A stretch of DNA of 64,000 nt from Tubulanus polymorphus. Its lineage: Eukaryota > Nemertea > Palaeonemertea > Tubulaniformes > Tubulanidae. Numbering within the stretch: the first letter of the stretch is position 1; every line of letters starts with the position of its first letter. The DNA lies in the NCBI RefSeq assembly GCF_964204645.1, contig NC_134033.1:2477631-2541630 (forward strand), read 5' to 3'. This document shows, in pieces, positions 1-9,954 of the stretch. The notes below the pieces were generated by a model, which searched no databases, was not told the DNA's origin, and saw nothing but the letters and a program-made list of their open reading frames with translations. A program made the position numbers and the translations under genes.

Positions 1-24
1 TTAGAAGTTAAAATGTCTGCTCAC

Positions 25-177
25 CAATTCATGAGTGGAACTTCATGGATTATTTCGATCAGTTATATTTTCCTTGGAAGATGTGACACTCAAGCTACAG
101 CACTGATATCTGTCCGGTCTTGTTGGTCCAGTCAGCAAACATTTACAGTAATCAGTTCCCAAGGATGTATATCTTAT
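25..177 (-). other. Exon-like non-coding module A
   Basis: Read on the minus strand, this segment has a clean acceptor (pyrimidine run ending in CAG) at its right edge and a donor (G|GTGAGC) at its left edge. It resembles segments 269-386 and 5447-5528, sharing a GGAnCTGAT core near the acceptor, an AATCCATGA stretch (shared with module B), and the same donor. The frame kept open in each copy differs relative to the splice sites, so it looks like a duplicated non-coding exon rather than a coding one. A diverged short secreted peptide cannot be excluded. Confidence 0.35.
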
Positions 178-268
178 CTGAAAAAACGTATTGATATCAA
201 TGATGATTTTCAATTTGACTGAAATACATGCACATTGTAATCAGTTAAAAACCTACAAATCTACTCAC

Positions 269-386
269 CAACAATTTCTGTGTGAAGCATCATGGATTAT
301 CTCAAAAATGTCTGGAGTTCACAGCGTCGGTTTACTCAGCTTCCGGGTATTGACAGCAATCAGGTCCTCAGTGAGGAATGGCTGAT
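269..386 (-). other. Exon-like non-coding module B
   Basis: This is the second minus-strand copy of the module at 25-177. It has a CAG acceptor on the right and a TTG|GTGAGTAG donor on the left. It shares the GGACCTGATTGCTGT core and the AATCCATGA stretch. No frame reads through from acceptor to donor. Confidence 0.35.
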
Positions 387-686
387 CTGAAAAACAACAA
401 TTTCATATTTCAGTTTCGACTGCAAGAATCAATGTTTAAGTTTTAGGTTGGATTCCCGAGTGAGATCCCAGAGACAGGGAGTCAACTAGACTAATCTATC
501 CACGAGATGTGAACTATCGAAAGCATCCCTCGGCAACTTCGCAAATCAGTCATTTAATTAGTGGACCTAATAATTGATAAAGATCTTATAGATCTCCCTG
601 TTTACTAACCTAACCTCACGTAAGGATTGGACTTATATGCGCGTGTATAGTGAATTCAACGTATGTTACGAACACGTATTACACGA
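387..686. other. No gene seen
   Basis: AT-rich sequence with no long frame, RNA gene or clear repeat that I can support. Confidence 0.4.
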
Positions 687-720
687 TTTCAAAGACCGAG
701 GACAATAACAGGACACAATA
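687..720. repeat. Left half of duplicated GPCR-upstream repeat
   Basis: These 34 bases (GATTTCAAAGACCGAGGACA and on to ACACAATA) recur at about 6543-6576. There they continue directly into the sequence found here only at 1734 and beyond. The copy here is therefore interrupted by the retrotransposon fragment at 721-1733. Confidence 0.8.
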
Positions 721-1733
721 GTTAGTTAGTTAGTTAGTTAAGTTTATTTACTCCACAATTATACAATTGCACAGAGCACAAAATTAATTTACAATAGACA
801 TTGCAACATTTAACATTAGAAATGTATTAAACATTGTCGTATATACAACGCCAATTTTTTAAGAGTTTGGCAATTTGAGTTGAACAAATCATACAACTTT
901 ACGTTATTGGGGAATCTCCAATAACGCTCCGGGATATATCTAGCTCTGGATTCCTGGAAGTACGGGCAGACGAGTAAAAAGTGATATTCATCCCCCACCG
1001 CCACTAAATCACACTTTTGGCACAGCCTATTGGCACGGGCAATTCCACGCCACCGCCCAACTTCCACCGGTAGCCTGTGAGCTGAGCATCTAAATCTACA
1101 TAAAGTTAACCGGTCCCTAGGGGTTAATTCAGTTAGATACTTTTCCATTTCGAAACGGCATTTGATTGTTAAATACGTAACAGCCATAGTGGAATCAGTA
1201 AGTTTTGCATGCCAGACTTGCATAAACTGATCCTGCAATCTCTGTTTAAGAATCAGACTCAAGTAATTCACGTTTGGAATATTTTGATTTTCCCAAATAT
1301 ATCCGAGCCCATTTCGGAGCAAAATGTTCTTCACAGAATCCATCCAAGAGTTAGCTTGACCATCAATATAGCTATTATAAACACAACTGTAAACCTTTGA
1401 CGATAATTTATCATCAGTTATTAATTTTGCCCAAAAATTTACAATTCTAAGCTGTACGTAAACTTCGAGAGGAAAACGACTCAGTTCTCCATAGACAAAT
1501 GAGCTATTAGTAGATTTCTTTAACTTGAGTAAATATTTAAAAAATTTCAGCTGCACGCACTCAAGAACTCGGAGATTTTCGTAACCCCAAATTTCACAAC
1601 CAAATAATAGGATTGGTAATACCATGCTATCATATAACTTTAAACTAACATCAACGTCGAGTGAATATTCGCTAACCTTTTTTAAAACCTTTTTTAAAAC
1701 AGAGAACATAGCCCGCTGTGCTTGGTTTGCTAA
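721..1733 (-). mobile_element. 5'-truncated non-LTR (LINE-type) retrotransposon
   Basis: A minus-strand frame encodes the C-terminal part of a LINE reverse transcriptase. At its 3' end (left, 721-740) is a GTTA/TAAC microsatellite tail of about five units, a common LINE 3' feature. The flanks match the unbroken copy at 6543-6655, so the insertion boundaries are seen directly. Only about 3 bp (ATA) are shared at both edges, so any target-site duplication is very short. The endonuclease and catalytic RT core are absent, as expected from 5' truncation. Confidence 0.8.
816..1709 (-). pseudogene. Reverse transcriptase C-terminal fragment (LINE)
   Basis: The frame of 297 residues begins inside the RT thumb/connection region. 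The stretch LYDSMVLPILLFGCEIWGYE is the typical segment after the palm of LINE RTs in animal genomes. Near residues 225-255 is a zinc-finger-like CQKC-x8-DEYHFLLVC motif, characteristic of the LINE C-terminus. No YxDD catalytic motif or endonuclease domain is present, so this is a dead 5'-truncated copy although the frame is still open. Exact LINE clade is not assigned. Confidence 0.75.
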
Positions 1734-1800
1734 CGATATGAACTGAGTTTGTCATAATGCGGTTCAATGGACACGAGAACCACTGGCTAGATAATACCGG
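1734..1800. repeat. Right half of duplicated GPCR-upstream repeat
   Basis: ATGAACTGAGTTTGTCATAA and the following bases match 6578-6640 with few changes. Weaker similarity seems to continue downstream (shared TATCAGATATTCT and TTAAAATGATA words at about 1860-1895 and 6696-6728). The remaining sequence to 2357 is AT-rich and shows no gene; it is the upstream region of the first GPCR. Confidence 0.7.
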
Positions 1801-2357
1801 ACTGACCCTGTTAATATGTCAACTTCAATATCGTAACTAATATATGAAGTAGATATAATATCAGATATTCTCTAACAGTCCTCGTTAAAATGATAGTTAT
1901 ATACAGTTATTTAAATCCTTTCAAAATGGGAATAACAAGAAAAACCAGATTGCAATTCAATCTATCGACAATCACATTTCCATGGTTTATTATTCGGATT
2001 TTCACTGGAATCAAACGCTAATCCCATATAGCAAGCACTATTTGCAATTGAATAGAACTAAAATCATTTTAATCATTTTCCTCACGACCTATTCACCATT
2101 TACAATCATCAGTTCTTGTACAACAAATACTGATTTAACACGATAAACTTTCACAAAACCCGAGTCTATTGTGTTAGTTTTCAGAGAATTGATTTTTTCC
2201 ATTTTCGCCGTTGACAATAAACCTTAGAAATGAATTCTAGCTGTTGATAAAAGTTAGATTAGTTTTCCAATACGCGAGAAAACACGATCTGTTCCAGTTC
2301 ATTTTCAGACAGACAGTAAACTCTCGTAGAGTCGGCGCCACAATCTCTCAGATCTCC

Positions 2358-3320
2358 ATGAATCATGAATTCAATTCTACTCAATTTCAAATTGGTCGAC
2401 CTTATCTTGGCTACATCTCTCTAATGTCTGTTGTGAACAGATCTGGAATCTACCGTACTGTGTCACTGGTCGTTCTGCCTGTCCTGTTCCTGTTGGGAGC
2501 CTTCGGAAATTTGGCTACTTTCCTGATAATGATAAGTCGCAGATTCCACGGTTTATCTTACGCTAACTATCTGATCGTTTTGTCTCTCAGTGATTTCACG
2601 TTTTGCATCAATTACACGCTGATGCCTGTTTTACAGTTTGTTCTCTTGCACGCTAAAGACGGTCCTATATTCATCATGAATTCACTGATCAGTTGTCAAA
2701 CCTATGAATTCGTAATGGCGTTTGCAAACTGCAATAGTTCGTGGTTGATAGTAGCGATATCTCTAGAACGAGGGGCAGTTGTGCTCTTCCCGTTCACATC
2801 TCGTTTGATATGTACACCGAGATTCGCTAGATTTACTATACTGATAATTACTGCAGTAAACGTACTGTTTTTGTATCTTCTACCAACTTTGTCGATGTAT
2901 GTTTCCGACCAGTTTTCTGGATGCTTCTATAAATTGTTTGACCAAATCCTATTTTTCACTGCAATTAGCATCGGAATTCACATCCTACCGTTAGCTTTGA
3001 TCATAACATCGAATGCCGTCATAATAGTTCAGTTATTCAGAGGTTTGAAACTGGTTTCCTCCGACCAGAAAACTACGAAATCAAAACGTACGACGATAAT
3101 GCTCGTAACAGTTTCACTCGCATTTGCGGTGTTCACGCTTCCAACTACTATCACCGCATTTTTACGAGTCTCGCCGGAACAGCGAGAATTTCTTTATGAC
3201 ATTTTCAATCAAATCCATGTTTGTAACTACGCGGTCAATTTCTACATATATCTTTTACTGGGACGAGAAATTCGCGAATATTTCTGTGCGAAAATCCGCT
3301 GTAGAAATTCAGACAAATAA
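2358..3320 (+). CDS. Class A (rhodopsin-type) orphan GPCR, intronless
   Basis: A seven-transmembrane receptor of 320 residues, predicted at the plasma membrane and coupling to G proteins; the ligand is unknown. The first ATG at 2358 is chosen; the open frame runs further upstream but without an ATG. The N-terminus has an Asn-Ser-Thr glycosylation site. TM1 carries the GN motif (FGNLATFL), TM2 has LSLSD with Asp2.50, and TM3 has Cys3.25 and ends in LERGAVVLFP in place of DRY. A Cys in the second extracellular loop (SDQFSGCFY) can form the standard disulfide. TM6 has FTLP in place of CWxP, and TM7 has NFYIY for NPxxY, followed by a helix-8 like stretch. The ERxxxxxxP pattern resembles the expanded FMRFamide-receptor-like families of lophotrochozoans. 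That assignment is an inference; being a class A GPCR is firm. Confidence 0.88.
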   Translation: MNHEFNSTQFQIGRPYLGYISLMSVVNRSGIYRTVSLVVLPVLFLLGAFGNLATFLIMISRRFHGLSYANYLIVLSLSDFTFCINYTLMPVLQFVLLHAKDGPIFIMNSLISCQTYEFVMAFANCNSSWLIVAISLERGAVVLFPFTSRLICTPRFARFTILIITAVNVLFLYLLPTLSMYVSDQFSGCFYKLFDQILFFTAISIGIHILPLALIITSNAVIIVQLFRGLKLVSSDQKTTKSKRTTIMLVTVSLAFAVFTLPTTITAFLRVSPEQREFLYDIFNQIHVCNYAVNFYIYLLLGREIREYFCAKIRCRNSDK

Positions 3321-3370
3321 CCGTCGATTCTAAGTAGGCCTACATGTCAAATATCAACTTTTTCTGGACT

Positions 3371-4071
3371 CAGTTCGACAGTAAAAACAGTTCGACAGTA
3401 GACTCAGTTCGACAGTAGACACAGTTCGACAGTAGACTCAGTCCGGCAGTGAACACAGTTCGACAGTAGACTCAGTTCGACAGTAGACACAGTTCGACAG
3501 TAGACTCAGTCCGGCAGTGAACACAGTTCGACAGTAGACTCAGTTCGACAGTAGACACAGTTCGACAGTAGACTCAGTCCGGCAGTGAACACAGTTCGAC
3601 AGTAGACTCAGTTCGACAGTAGACACAGTTCGACAGTAGACTCAGTCCGGCAGTGAACACAGTTCGACAGTAGACTCAGTTCGACAGTAGACACAGTTCG
3701 ACAGTAGACTCAGTCCGGCAGTGAACACAGTTCGACAGTAGACTCAGTTCGACAGTAGACACAGTTCGACAGTAGACTCAGTCCGGCAGTGAACACAGTT
3801 CGACAGTAGACTCAGTTCGACAGTAGACACAGTTCGACAGTAGACTCAGTCCGGCAGTGAACACAGTTCGACAGTAGACTCAGTTCGACAGTAGACACAG
3901 TTCGACAGTAGACTCAGTCCGGCAGTGAACACAGTTCGACAGTAGACTCAGTTCGACAGTAGACACAGTTCGACAGTAGACTCAGTCCGGCAGTGAACAC
4001 AGTTCGACAGTAGACTCAGTTCGACAGTAGACACAGTTCGACAGTGGACTCAGTTCGACAGTAGACTCAGT
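3371..4071. repeat. Minisatellite: 17-mer monomers in a 68-bp higher-order repeat
   Basis: The monomer is CAGTTCGACAGTAGACT or a near variant. Four monomers form a 68-bp unit, marked once per unit by the variant CAGTCCGGCAGTGAACA. That variant occurs nine times, at 3439, 3507, 3575, 3643, 3711, 3779, 3847, 3915 and 3983, exactly 68 bp apart. The array then runs into a TAA/TAATAG microsatellite at about 4069-4110. Confidence 0.97.
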
Positions 4072-4210
4072 AATAGTAATAATGATAATAGTAATGATGA
4101 TAATAATAATATCATCTAACAAGGGATCTAGTTTAAACAATGAAGTAGTCACATAACTTAATCGTCAGATGGCGCCAATGTCTTACGAGTGGTTGAATCT
4201 ACTTCCTGTT

Positions 4211-4310
4211 AACGAACCCAGTTCCACAGTACTGTTTTGAGTTAAGATTTGACTCCGAGTTTCATTGAAAATGAACTAATTTCAACTCGTGGAACTCTGT
4301 GGAACGGCAT
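4211..4310. repeat. AGTTCCACAG-ended MITE-like repeat
   Basis: The sequence begins with CAGTTCCACAGT and ends near GGAACTCTGTGGAAC, giving imperfect inverted ends around an interior with GAGTTAAGATTTGACTC and AATGAACTAATTT. A related copy is seen at about 23825-23935. The rest of 4112-5440 shows no gene. Confidence 0.5.
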
Positions 4311-4861
4311 TCTGGGCTACGACTTCTGGGAATCAACATTCGATCATTCGAACCGATAATCACTAAGTCTGATACGATGTTGTCGGCGGTGTTACATCAA
4401 CATAGTATCATAGAAACTGACTTTTTGTAATTAGTCATTTTCAACCTGGTGTTTTCTTTTAAAATGAATTTTTGAAGGACAGCATTGAATATCGATAATC
4501 TACTTCCAAAACGTGGCCAGTGAAATCTGAATACAGATGCATTTGAATCCTGGTATCCCATCTTCCCGGTCTCAACATTGTCGGTCAGTTAACATTATCG
4601 ACAATATTAAGCAATGTATTCTATCGTTCAAGGCTTCAATAAAACTTAGTTAGTTTTCTCATTAAAATTTCTATCATCGCAACATTAAATATCAAGCGAA
4701 GAAAATTGATTATTGGTACACGGTTACCGGTACATTTTTAGTCGTACAAAATATCGTTTATATAGCATTACGTCGTTCGGATCTGGGCTTACCTTCACCC
4801 AACAGAAAACCTGTCGGGGTTTTTATTGACCACGATTTATTCTCACGGAAGGACCAAGGCC

Positions 4862-4925
4862 AAGTACACCTCGAGGAGTCAGCAGGACTCGAACCCGCTT
4901 GTCACTCAGCACTGAATGATAGCGA
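4862..4925 (-). mobile_element. tRNA-derived SINE head, probable
   Basis: On the minus strand there is a B-box-like GGGTTCGAGTCCTG preceded at about 20-30 bp by an A-box-like CATTCAGTGCTGAG. No full cloverleaf with a paired acceptor stem is apparent, so a SINE remnant is favoured over a functional tRNA. Confidence 0.4.
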
Positions 4926-5446
4926 ATAAAACAGCATCACGCATTAATTGAACTAACTGAACTACAGGGACTGACTCGGAATCGTTCGGCGACAGTTGCA
5001 GCGGAAAACACCGACCAGTTTGTGTCGGAAAACTCTCAGCGTTGTTACGTATATAAAGAAATTCACGCAGAAAACGCTTTGTCGAGGAATCGTAAACAAC
5101 TTGGTTAAAAATGGCCACAGCATCATTGAATAGAAGTGGAGGATTGGGTTTTTATATTCATTGATTCTTATGCCATTAATTCTCTGCACTAACAAGGACA
5201 CCAAACTGCCCAACTTGTGCCAACAGTCACATATAGCGTATGGCATTACTAGTAACAGATAAACAAGAACTATAAGCAGAAGTGTTTTACTGGTTTCAGT
5301 ACAGTATATATATATATAAACCTAAACTAAGTTTCCTTTTCACAACAATTTGTTGCTCGCGAGCAGCTTCTACGCTTATCTTTTCGGCTTAAAACCGATA
5401 TAACTTAAGTTTGACATTTAGAAAAGGAGTTGAAATGTCTACTCAC

Positions 5447-5528
5447 CATAAATCACGTAACACGTGCAACTCAGTTATTTGTCGATTTGTTGGTTTCGTC
5501 ACCATCGATCAGGTCCCGAGGGCACTAT
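5447..5528 (-). other. Exon-like non-coding module C
   Basis: Third copy of the module at 25-177, with acceptor TTTTTAG on the right and donor G|GTGAGTAG on the left. It keeps the CCTCGGGACCTGAT core. The flanking AAATGTCTACTCACC also matches the flank of module A. Its position upstream of the second GPCR parallels modules A and B upstream of the first. Confidence 0.35.
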
Positions 5529-5582
5529 CTAAAAATATTTTTAAAAACAAGAAAACTTTAAATTTAACTTGATGATTCAGGG

Positions 5583-5835
5583 CCGTCGGAACAGGGGCGG
5601 CAGGGCCCCACTTTTTTGCTTAACGAAATCTTTTTTAAAAGCACGGTGTACCGCGTAGCAGCTGGTCGTTCTCTGTACTAGGTGGTTAGCTCACGGCTTC
5701 TCATGCTTCTGTGAATGAGACCGTGAAATGGCCCCAAAACGCATGATTGAATTTTCAAAGTTTTTCTAGGGGGGGGGGGGGCAGACCCCTTCAGAAATAA
5801 GCCTCGCCACTGAAAAATTCCTTCCGACGGCTCAT
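5583..5835. mobile_element. Short foldback/MITE-like element
   Basis: The ends carry inverted GCCGTCGGAA and TTCCGACGGC motifs about 240 bp apart, with a G-rich interior (a run of at least 10 G near 5770) and no coding frame. Confidence 0.45.
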
Positions 5836-5911
5836 CTGTGATTCAAAGCAAGTTAGACCATGTCATCCAGGCGTTCTTATTTCACGTTGAAATGCGAAAT
5901 GAGTGTAGCTT

Positions 5912-6420
5912 AACCCCCCCCCCCCCCAAGTTAAAACCACCCAGGGGTAACAATCCCACATGGTAACAATCCCCCCAGGTAAAATTCCCACGGTCAAAAT
6001 CAAAGTTCAGTTTTCTATCAAACTTAAGTATAAAACCTAAATGAAATAGATAATAGTTTTTACAATAATATTGAGGGTACATAGATATTTTACTATTACT
6101 TATAATAAAATATTACTTATAGGGATTTTCAAAACAACTGCGATAATATCATTTCTTATGCATGTTGCTTGCTAAAAATCAGAGAATGATGTCAATTTTT
6201 ATGCACGTAGTTTGGCGAAAGTCACAGATCATCCTAGGCGAATATTGTGAATAACACAACGGAAAATTTCAAATTTTTGAAAACCATCTAAGTTTTTCAA
6301 GATAAGAATTTTGAAGTATTTTATTGAATTTAGCTGTGAAATCAAATTTGGGGGGATATTTACTGGGGGGGTATTTAGTGGGGGGATTATTACCTGTTAC
6401 CATGCGGAATACTTCAGGTT
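5912..6420. repeat. C-rich and G-rich low-complexity pair
   Basis: A run of about 15 C near 5913 followed by ATGGTAACAATCCCCCC words is partly mirrored on the opposite strand at 6350-6405 (GGGGGGATATTTACTGGGGG, then TTACCATG). The arms are loosely inverted around AT-rich DNA. No gene is visible. Confidence 0.4.
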
Positions 6421-6542
6421 TTTGCTCACAGATGTAGTCGCTTGTACTGGCTATACACATATCTATCTGTTTTCTATCCTATCCGAATTCGACAAATCAA
6501 TTCTCACAACTAGTTGAATACAAATCGAACGAACTATAAGGT

Positions 6543-6655
6543 GATTTCAAAGACCGAGGACAATAACAGGACACAATATGAACTGAGTTTGTCATAATGC
6601 GGTTCAATGGACACGAGCACCACTGGCTAGATAATACCAGATCGACCCTTTTAAA
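6543..6655. repeat. Uninterrupted copy of duplicated GPCR-upstream repeat
   Basis: This copy reads continuously through the junction that is broken at 720/1734 by the LINE fragment. It lies about 800 bp before the second GPCR, as the split copy lies about 600 bp before the first. The rest, to 7384, is AT-rich with no gene seen and is the presumed upstream region of the second GPCR. Confidence 0.8.
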
Positions 6656-7384
6656 CTTTTCAATAACGAATGTATTTCACATATATGGAGCTGTATCAGA
6701 TATTCTACCAGTACCCATTAAAATGATACAATGACTTTTTTCAAAAACGAATTATCAATTCACCATAATATAATAAGATATAGTTTTCCTTTGAAATTGT
6801 TATTGAAAATCTCTGGTTTCTTCTGGTCCTTGTGATTCTCATTCTTATTTTGCCCACATGATGTATACTGTATCAATTTCCATCGTCTCTTACTTGACAC
6901 AAGGCGTGGGTTGATGTACAGTGTGGGCTGCCAGCGAATGAGCAGAAAACGCCAATTAAGAAAAGTAGAAATTAAACAAAATCTGATCTGAAATCGTCAA
7001 TGATTATTCACCGCCCTGTTTGCTATTGCAATCGCTATGTGCGAAATCCTTACTTCTAAGTTATCAAAAATGAAATCCTTATATACAATTTCATACTGAT
7101 CGACGTTCACCGTGAGATATAGAACTCGATAATTTCCTGCCGCCGATGAAAGAATTTATGAATTCCAGAAATTTCGCCCGTTTCAGCTTTCAGACTTCTG
7201 CCCTGTGAGAATTTGAATGCACAACCAGACGAAATCATCTACCGCCTATGAAACGAATTGGTATCCAGATAATTTGATTGCAGAACCAAAATGGAGCGAA
7301 TTTGTAAATGCGTTTTCGTGACAAATTGGAACTAATGCCAGTATTTGAGTTTAGATAAAGGTTTCAGACCAACTCGAAAATATA

Positions 7385-8338
7385 ATGAACAAAACCGTAG
7401 TTAACGTTTACGATTCATTATGGGAGTTCAGATGGATACAGATAGCGTATATTACACCTCCGCTGGTTTTAGTCGGCGCTGCGTTCAACGTGTTGGTAAT
7501 CATCGTATTTCACAAACTGAAAACTAAAAACCGCTGCTTCGATTTACTGAAATACCTGGCGCTCGTCGACATCGCGTTTTTACTGTCAAAATTCATTCTG
7601 AACCCGGTACGATATTACATCCACTACGCGCGTTACGGCGACTCGATCAAGAAATTTCCCAATTACAGAATTTTCCCGGTACAAATGACCATATGGGCGA
7701 GTTTGTTTGCTAAAGGATTTCTAATGTTCCGAAATCTTCTAACCGTCATAATCCAATGCGAACGATTGGTTACTATCATTTTCCCGCTGCACGTAAAACG
7801 CAGCTTAAAGCCACTCGTCATCGTTACGGGTATTCTATCAATATCTATATGCGCTTACTACCCTATTACTATGCGTATTCGATCATCGAGTAGGTATAAA
7901 GAATTTCGATTCGTTCATGATTTGTATTACAGCGCCGGGATCTATAGATTAGTCTACAAACTCATGAACAAATACATAGACCCGATCATCCGCGTTATTC
8001 TTGCAAATGTTTTAGTTATCGCGGCAAACATAGCTCTCATTATTGTCTTATACGTGAAAAGCAAGCGACGCAAAACTCTCTGCGCGTCCAAAATCTCGAC
8101 ATCTCAAAATCAAACAAAAGCCACTAAAATGGTGCTCGCGATGAGTGGGGTATTCACTGTTCTAGAAATTCCGGGCTTCTTCGGTAAGTTCGGTATCGGG
8201 GATGTTTTCTACAAAACGTTTATCAATCAGATTTACGCGGTTTCGTCGCTTTTAAATTCGTGCGTTAATTTCATACTCTACTCGATCGTAAACGAACAAT
8301 TCAGAAAAGCGTTGTCGCGTTCGTTTAGGATCGATTAA
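7385..8338 (+). CDS. Class A orphan GPCR, intronless, lacking the usual disulfide Cys
   Basis: A receptor of 317 residues with seven hydrophobic segments. The ATG at 7385 opens the frame and gives a short N-terminus with an Asn-Lys-Thr site. TM1 has Asn in AAFNVLVIIV, TM2 has LALVDIAFLL with Asp2.50, and TM3 ends in CERLVTIIFPLHV (ERL for DRY). TM6 has LEIPG, and TM7 has NSCVNFILYSIV (NFILY for NPxxY) followed by a helix-8 NEQFRKAL. Counting back 25 residues from the TM3 Arg gives Thr rather than the conserved Cys3.25, and I see no Cys in the second extracellular loop. The pair appears lost together. The ERLxxIxFPLH pattern suggests the FMRFamide-receptor-like group; the ligand is unknown. 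Confidence 0.87.
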   Translation: MNKTVVNVYDSLWEFRWIQIAYITPPLVLVGAAFNVLVIIVFHKLKTKNRCFDLLKYLALVDIAFLLSKFILNPVRYYIHYARYGDSIKKFPNYRIFPVQMTIWASLFAKGFLMFRNLLTVIIQCERLVTIIFPLHVKRSLKPLVIVTGILSISICAYYPITMRIRSSSRYKEFRFVHDLYYSAGIYRLVYKLMNKYIDPIIRVILANVLVIAANIALIIVLYVKSKRRKTLCASKISTSQNQTKATKMVLAMSGVFTVLEIPGFFGKFGIGDVFYKTFINQIYAVSSLLNSCVNFILYSIVNEQFRKALSRSFRID

Positions 8339-9954
8339 CCCTTTAGTGCCTCAGCCCTAAAAATGTATAATATCTCTTATTGACCTATGTTTTCCGCATC
8401 CTCTAATTGCATACAACACAAATTCAGTATCAGTTTCAAAAAATTTGAGAAAAAAATTTTCTTCATATTTCAATGAACATATTTGGACATCAGGCTATTG
8501 GAGCCAGGTTATAAAGTTACAATTTATGACTACAATTCCCTGACGCCATCTATCGTGAAAACTTTGTACTAAGTCAACTTCTGTTGACATCAGGCTTTCC
8601 AAGCAATTATTTTGGATACTTTCATAGCTTGCGCAGGCAGCTATGATTGGAAATATGTTCGTCGACGTGCGTGGACAGGAGGCACTAAAGGGTTTTAAGA
8701 CTCGACAAAAAGAAATCAACGCGCGATAATGGTTATTGTTGTGCAGATGGTTTAGTAGTTTAGATTAATGTACGGAAGCTGGAGTTCGTGGCCAGTGTTG
8801 TTATTGCCAGATAAACCGCGTTGATGCGTACGTCATACTTGGACATAAATACGTAGAAGTAATATAAATAAACAAGTCTGAAAGTGACGTATGTGTCTAC
8901 GTAGGCAAACCTAATATGGCGCGGCCATGAGCTCTGATGAGTGCAAAAGGGTATTTATAGATAATTGTGACGTGTGCAGATACGTCATCACCCATACATG
9001 AATGTTGTGACGTAAGAATACGTCACAATGCATGAAATCCGAGCCATGTGTGGAATAGGGCCTGCACACGTTACTAAAGATAAAATAATATAAAAGGGTT
9101 TAAGAAAGCTTTAGAGAGAGGCTGGAGAGAAGAGGTTTAAGAGAGAGCTCCGGTGAATGATCTTGTACACATCTAGTAAGAGAAAAATAGACGAATAGAT
9201 ATCTGGGAGCTGTGTAAGGAAGTCAAGACCAAGGACTGAGATCTGGACGAAGAGAGTGTCCTCGCAACATCGTCGAGAGGAAATATCACCACGACGCTAG
9301 TTGGACAACCGAATCCAGATTCACAGCACTGGAAGATATACGGACCATACAACAACATAGGTGCAGAATCCATAACCATAACATTATCACTGTATTTCAC
9401 GAAGTGAAAACTAAACTAAATTTCCGATCAATTTTCAAGAATCGATTCCCTTGTTTTTGTTCCCGACGAATACAATACAATCAAGTCGAGGTTCGAGCCT
9501 TTTTTCCGATGGAATAAAGAAAAACAATACATTAAAACATGAAAGAATTCAACTGCGACGACATTTTGTACCACTAGTGTCAGGCTCTATTTCGTGTCTG
9601 GAAATTTGCGTCTTTCTTGAGATCAATTAAATTCTATCGAATGAGCAGTCGAAAAATCAGTCTCAATGATATCAAATACGAAGTCGAAAGTAGGAATGAA
9701 ATATCACCCTGCCCCCAGCGAGATTTGAAATCACGACCGCTCGTTTACAAGACCAGTGCTGACACTCTTCTGGGGGGTATTTGCATCCACGGCCGGGTTC
9801 GAACCCCCGTTCGGAAAAAAACGCCTCTCGACAAATGATAGAATTCATGAATAAATAACAAAAAAAACACAATGTCTCAATTCACCTTTAGATTTACTGA
9901 ATAGAATATGAATAGGGATGTGAGAATGTGATAAGTTGTGTCAGAGTTGGAGGT
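8339..9954. other. Intergenic; CRE-like half sites and a SINE-like patch
   Basis: No coding exon is supported. At 8825-9030 several TACGTCA/TGACGTA words cluster, including an inverted pair TGTGACGTAAGAATACGTCA at about 9007. At 9700-9825 (minus strand) there are tRNA-like A/B-box words (GATTTCAAATC and GGGTTCGAACCC), suggesting a SINE remnant. The stretch 8740-9480, with TATA-like and AATAAA-like words, could be an old solo LTR, but no matching ends were found. Confidence 0.4.

Noticed and set aside
8928-8960. Hammerhead ribozyme core (CTGATGAG)
   Set aside because: No GAAA box or closing stems at the needed spacing.
8737-9485. Solo LTR of an LTR retrotransposon
   Set aside because: TATA-like and AATAAA-like words exist, but no matching TG/CA ends with a target-site duplication could be found.
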